Shown here one piece after another: positions 7,457-10,107 of a stretch of DNA of 10,107 nt. Origin of the DNA: Actinomycetota bacterium (GTDB taxonomy: Bacteria > Actinomycetota > Thermoleophilia > Solirubrobacterales > 70-9); the NCBI GenBank assembly GCA_005884305.1, contig VAYL01000214.1, positions 2,938 to 13,044 of the forward strand. The letters run 5' to 3'. Position 1 is the stretch's first letter; each line of letters starts with the position of its first letter. A program made the translations under genes and the position numbers. Below the pieces are notes generated by a model. It did not search any database, was not told where the DNA came from, and saw only the letters and a program-made list of their open reading frames with translations.

Positions 7457-9043
7457 ATAAAGGTCCTGCTCGCCTCGGAGACCTACCCGCCGGACGCAAA
7501 CGGCGCCGCATACTTCACCCAGCGCCTGGCACGGGGGTTGACCGAGGCGGACCACGACGTGCACGTCGCGTGTCCACGCGCGCCCGGGGGTGGCGCGATA
7601 ACACTCCGCGACGAGGCGGTCGTTCACGGCGCTCCGTCGATGCAGGTACCGAGCTACCCGCACCTCCGATTCTCGCCGCGGTCGCGAGGCTGGGCGCGAG
7701 CGACGATCCGGATAGTGAAACCCGAGCTCGTCCACATCCAGAATCATTTCTGCGTCGGCAGGGCGATGGCGAAAGCGGCCCATGATGCCGGGATCCCGTT
7801 CGTCGCCACCAACCACTTCGTCCCCGAGAACTTCACCGTCCACGTCGACTACCTGCCTCGCCCGTTCACCTCAGCGCTCACCACGCTGCTGTGGCGGGAT
7901 CTCGCTCGCGTGTATGACAGGGCGACGTGCATCACCACGCCGACGCCCTACGCTGCCGAGCTGATTCGCGAGCATCGAGTCGCCTCTTCGGCGACCGCGA
8001 TCTCCTGCGGCGTCGACCTGGCGCGGTTTCGTCCCCGTCCTGCGGACAGACGGGGTCTCGCCCTGTTCGGCATCGCCGATCGTCCGACCTGTCTGGTTGT
8101 CGGCCGCCTCGATCGCGACAAGCGCATCGACGAGGTAATCGGCGCTTTGGCCTCGGTCCACGAGGAGCTCGACGTCCAGCTCGTCATCGTCGGCCAGGGC
8201 AAGGATCTGGCGCGACTGCGCCGGGTGGCTGAGGCAGCCGGCGTCGCCCAGTCGGTGGCCTTCACCGGCTTCGTCGAGGATCCCGACCTCCCAGCCGTCT
8301 ACGCGGCGGCGGACGTCTACGTGAATGCTGGCATCGCCGAGCTCCAGAGCATCAGCACGCTCGAGGCGATGGCCTGCGGCAAGCCGGTGGTCGCCGCCAA
8401 CGCGATGGCGCTACCGCACCTGGTTCGTAACGGGGTCAATGGCTACACATTTGAGTCCGGAGACATCTCCTCGTTGGCCGCGCGCCTGGGCAAGCTCCTT
8501 GGCGACCCTGCGCGACGGGCCCGGATGGGGAAGGAGAGCCGGGCGATCGCGGTCGAGCATGACACGAGGGACACGGTCGGCGCATACGAGGCGCTGTACC
8601 GGCAGGTGCTCGCGACCGCGGCCGTGCGGGCTCCTCGGTCGGACCGCCGACCAGACCGGTGCCGCGGGACCCAGCTCCTCACGGGGAGCACGGGAGACCG
8701 TGTGGCTAGGGAATCCCTATCGCTGGCGCCGGTCCTCACAGAGCAACGTGGCGACGACCGCCCCCCGACGCTGGTGTTCGAGGCGCTGATGCGTTGTCGG
8801 GCTGCCCTGCTCGCGGGGCTCGTGGGCATCGTGGCTGCCCTCGGGATTGCGGCAGTCCCGATCAACTCCGACTTTCGCCCAAGCTTGTCGTGGGAGTGGG
8901 CTCTCTATGCCGCCCTGGTCCCCGTTGCGGCGATGCTTGCCGTGTGGTTGATGCGTCGGGCCGCGGAGGATGTCAAAGCCGGTTGGTCGCTCCTCGCGGC
9001 TCCCGGCGGTAATTCCCGCGAGAGATCCGCTCGGTCGCGGTGA
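7457..9043 (+). CDS. GT4-family glycosyltransferase with two-helix C-terminal extension
   Basis: This GT-B glycosyltransferase (528 residues from ATA 7457) probably transfers a sugar from a nucleotide-sugar to a lipid or glycolipid acceptor, like the PimB/MgtA-type mannosyltransferases. The N-terminal acceptor domain begins IKVLLASETYPPDANGAAYF and has VHIQNHFCVGRAM and TNHFVPENF. The C-terminal donor domain has GVDLARFRP, the phosphate-binding GRLDRDK (Arg217, Lys222), and the E-x7-E pair Glu295 and Glu303 in AELQSISTLEAMACGKPVV, followed by GVNGYTF. The usual catalytic unit ends near residue 385 (YEALYRQVLA). About 140 further residues follow, first polar and arginine-rich, then two hydrophobic helices (449-468 and 482-500). 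That tail is unusual; it could be a membrane anchor or a fused small gene starting at Met445 (8789). The start is uncertain (ATA, or TTG at 7406). Confidence 0.85.
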   Translation: MKVLLASETYPPDANGAAYFTQRLARGLTEADHDVHVACPRAPGGGAITLRDEAVVHGAPSMQVPSYPHLRFSPRSRGWARATIRIVKPELVHIQNHFCVGRAMAKAAHDAGIPFVATNHFVPENFTVHVDYLPRPFTSALTTLLWRDLARVYDRATCITTPTPYAAELIREHRVASSATAISCGVDLARFRPRPADRRGLALFGIADRPTCLVVGRLDRDKRIDEVIGALASVHEELDVQLVIVGQGKDLARLRRVAEAAGVAQSVAFTGFVEDPDLPAVYAAADVYVNAGIAELQSISTLEAMACGKPVVAANAMALPHLVRNGVNGYTFESGDISSLAARLGKLLGDPARRARMGKESRAIAVEHDTRDTVGAYEALYRQVLATAAVRAPRSDRRPDRCRGTQLLTGSTGDRVARESLSLAPVLTEQRGDDRPPTLVFEALMRCRAALLAGLVGIVAALGIAAVPINSDFRPSLSWEWALYAALVPVAAMLAVWLMRRAAEDVKAGWSLLAAPGGNSRERSARSR

Positions 9044-9062
9044 ACTGAAGCTCGGGCGGCAC

Positions 9063-9548
9063 GTGAGCATCCCCGCCTACGCCGGTTACGCCGCTCTTTT
9101 CCTGTGGATCTTCCTCGCCGAGGCCGGCGTGCCACTGCTGATTCCGACGGAGCTCTTGCTCGTGGCGGCCGGTGTCGCAGCCGCACAGGGATCCGCCTCG
9201 CCCGCGATCGCAGTTGCGGTTGCCCTCGGCGCTGATCTCCTCGGGACCCTGACGATGTTCATTCTCGTCCGCAAGCTCGGTCGAACACCAGTCGGGCCCG
9301 CCTTCATCCAGCGCTTTGTTGCATGGGCCACTGTCAAGGCTGACGCGGCTGGAGCCGAACGGGCGATCCGGATAGCCGTGGGTCGCTCGATCCCGTTCCT
9401 CCGGATCCCGTCGGCAAGCGCCGCAGCCCTCACCGACCTCCCGCCATCGCGCTACGCGGCAGCCTGCGTGGTTGGCGGCGCGGTGTGGATCTCGCTGTTC
9501 CTCGGGGGCGCCTACGTCCTCACGGTCAATTCTGTGGATCTGGCCTAA
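9063..9548 (+). CDS. DedA-family (VTT/SNARE-associated) membrane protein
   Basis: This is a 161-residue polytopic membrane protein from the GTG at 9063, 19 bases after the glycosyltransferase stop. DedA proteins take part in lipid carrier recycling and envelope homeostasis. Visible family features are the early acidic re-entrant segment FLAEAGVPLLIPTELLLVAAG (Glu20, Glu30), the hydrophobic stretch before VRKLGR (70-74), and GRSIPFLRIPSASAAALTD (107-125), the counterpart of the GRFIPxxR motif, followed by a final helix (136-155). It is shorter than typical DedA proteins of about 200 residues. An in-frame ATG at 8970 would add 31 charged residues and overlap the glycosyltransferase, which I think less likely. 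The plus-strand arrangement suggests co-transcription with the glycosyltransferase. Confidence 0.85.
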   Translation: MSIPAYAGYAALFLWIFLAEAGVPLLIPTELLLVAAGVAAAQGSASPAIAVAVALGADLLGTLTMFILVRKLGRTPVGPAFIQRFVAWATVKADAAGAERAIRIAVGRSIPFLRIPSASAAALTDLPPSRYAAACVVGGAVWISLFLGGAYVLTVNSVDLA

Positions 9549-9565
9549 CCACGTCGTGGACTGCA

Positions 9566-9612
9566 TGCCGGAGCCTGGACTCGAACCAGGGGCCTTCGGA
9601 TTATGATTCCGC
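9566..9612 (-). tRNA. tRNA 3' half, anticodon CAT, 5' half missing (second copy)
   Basis: On the minus strand there is an anticodon loop ATCATAA (anticodon CAT at 9603-9605), a T arm CCTGG-TTCGAGT-CCAGG, the acceptor strand CTCCGGC and discriminator A. The T-stem bases differ from the first copy by compensating changes, so both descend from real tRNA genes. The outermost anticodon-stem pair is mismatched (G opposite A), as expected if the 5' side came from a different source. No D arm or 5' acceptor strand follows. Confidence 0.83.
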
Positions 9613-9736
9613 GCCGTTGGTTGCGGCTGCCTTCGGATGCTCCGCGTTTTGGCCGCTAATCGGCAGGTTTCGGGCGATCGAACGGCTTTCGGCTTTCGGC
9701 AGTTTGTGGATGCGGCCTTGCCCATCCCTTGCCCAC
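9597..9736 (-). repeat. 140-bp att-like direct repeat, copy 2
   Basis: This is the partner of 6023-6162, same orientation, 92% identical and gap-free. The minus-strand frame reads KWARDGQGRIHKLPKAESRS, then IARNLPISGQNAEH, then PKAAATNGAES, and stops with TAA in the anticodon loop (9601-9603). The similarity ends sharply at CGGA of the anticodon stem on one side and at GCCCAC on the other. Upstream sequence on the minus strand (9737 onward) shows no integrase body. Confidence 0.8.
9716..9735. repeat. paired 9-bp direct repeat, possible integrase arm sites (copy 2)
   Basis: CCTTGCCCA recurs at 9716-9724 and 9727-9735 with the same 11-bp period as in copy 1, while bases just inside (9700-9714) have changed. 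The conservation of this pair is compatible with protein-binding sites. Confidence 0.45.
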
Positions 9737-9891
9737 TTCGCGACCGATTCCGCTTGTGCTTTTCGCGGATTGGAGGCGGGATGAGGCGCAGCGGGTCCCC
9801 GCCTCTTTCTCATCCCAAGCGGAAGCGCAGACGTGCGAGTCCACTTCCCCTGCGCTCCAGAGTCGGACCCCTACCAGCGCGACCGCATCTA
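9737..9891. other. non-coding stretch between the att-like repeat and the chrB promoter
   Basis: No supportable gene. Open frames here are short and of skewed composition. The only structure seen is the inverted repeat at 9778-9816. Confidence 0.6.
9778..9816. repeat. imperfect inverted repeat / hairpin
   Basis: GGGATGAGGCG (9778-9788) can pair with CGCCTC (9800-9805) and ATCCC (9812-9816), leaving an 11-base loop and a six-base bulge. A second, mutually exclusive pairing joins GAGGCGGG (9773-9780) to CCCGCCTC (9798-9805), followed by TTTCT. It could be a weak terminator for leftward or rightward transcripts, or a recombination structure; its role is unknown. Confidence 0.4.
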
Positions 9892-9904
9892 GTGGTGTAA
9901 CCAC
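9892..9904. promoter_or_regulatory. 13-bp palindrome, candidate operator upstream of chrB-like gene
   Basis: GTGGT-GTA-ACCAC is a perfect inverted repeat with 5-base arms, 26 bases before the GTG start of the ChrB-like gene. It overlaps the place where a -35 element would lie. A dimeric repressor or activator site is a reasonable inference. Confidence 0.5.
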
Positions 9905-9918
9905 GGTTTCATCTTTTG

Positions 9919-9924
9919 TAGATT
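9919..9924 (+). promoter_or_regulatory. candidate -10 element, leaderless start
   Basis: TAGATT at 9919-9924 stands six bases before the GTG at 9931, so transcription would start at or next to the start codon. No Shine-Dalgarno site precedes the GTG. A weak -35 (TGTAAC, 9896-9901) at 17-base spacing falls inside the palindrome. Confidence 0.4.
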
Positions 9925-9930
9925 TCGTAC

Positions 9931-10107
9931 GTGGCGTCCGCCCCCTGGGTCCTGCTCTCCTACCGACTCCCGCGCGAGCCATCGACGCCGCGTATCGCGC
10001 TATGGCGACGGCTGCGGGCCCTCGGGGTCGCCCAGCTCGGCGACGGCCTCGTCGCCCTGCCCGCCGATAGCCGCACCAAAGAGCAGCTCGAGTGGCTCGC
10101 GGAGGAG
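9931..10107 (+). CDS. chrB: ChrB-type chromate resistance protein, N-terminal part (cut by window edge)
   Basis: The first 59 codons are in the window and remain open at the edge. The sequence APWVLLSYRLPREPSTPRIA, then LWRRLRALGVAQLGDGLVAL, then PADSRTKEQLEWLAEE matches the N-terminal domain of ChrB, a regulator/accessory protein of chromate resistance usually found next to the chromate efflux pump ChrA. The GTG at 9931 is the natural start because an in-frame TAG lies at 9919-9921. ChrA, if present, would be to the right of the window. It lies just outside the second att-like repeat. Confidence 0.85.
   Translation, partial: MASAPWVLLSYRLPREPSTPRIALWRRLRALGVAQLGDGLVALPADSRTKEQLEWLAEE

Overview
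The window is GC-rich DNA with frequent GTG starts and start/stop overlaps (GTGA). The gene content points to an actinobacterium, most likely of the Thermoleophilia (Solirubrobacterales-like) type. That placement rests on gene style and content and is an inference, not a proof.

Left part (1-5908, all read leftward): in transcription order there is a membrane-anchored beta-propeller gene (4711-5908), an M14-type zinc carboxypeptidase lipoprotein (3927-4742), a PsbP-like lipoprotein (3255-3881), two different ABC ATPases (2500-3264 and 1790-2503) and a MacB/FtsX-type permease that runs off the left edge. From the lipoprotein to the permease each gene overlaps the next by 4 to 10 bases. This looks like one translationally coupled export or envelope-stress transport operon, with cell-wall-active and surface proteins upstream. 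Two of these genes are broken as read here. The propeller has an 11-bp perfect tandem duplication plus a lost base, and the permease has a -1 type frame change near its N terminus.

Middle part (5992-9736): two 140-bp direct repeats (129/140 identical, no gaps, 3574 bp apart) each start inside a CAT-anticodon tRNA 3' half on the minus strand and run into an open reading tail. They look like integration (att) scars left by related integrases. Between them lie a DegV fatty-acid-binding protein (minus strand), then on the plus strand a GT4 glycosyltransferase with an apparent ATA start and an extra two-helix C-terminal tail, and a short DedA-family membrane protein.

Right edge (9931-10107): the start of a ChrB-type chromate resistance protein, probably leaderless, with a 13-bp palindrome in its promoter region. 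The rest of that locus lies outside the window.

The most notable structure is the pair of tRNA-half repeats bracketing a three-gene cassette. No CRISPR array, rRNA, intact tRNA or transposase was found.
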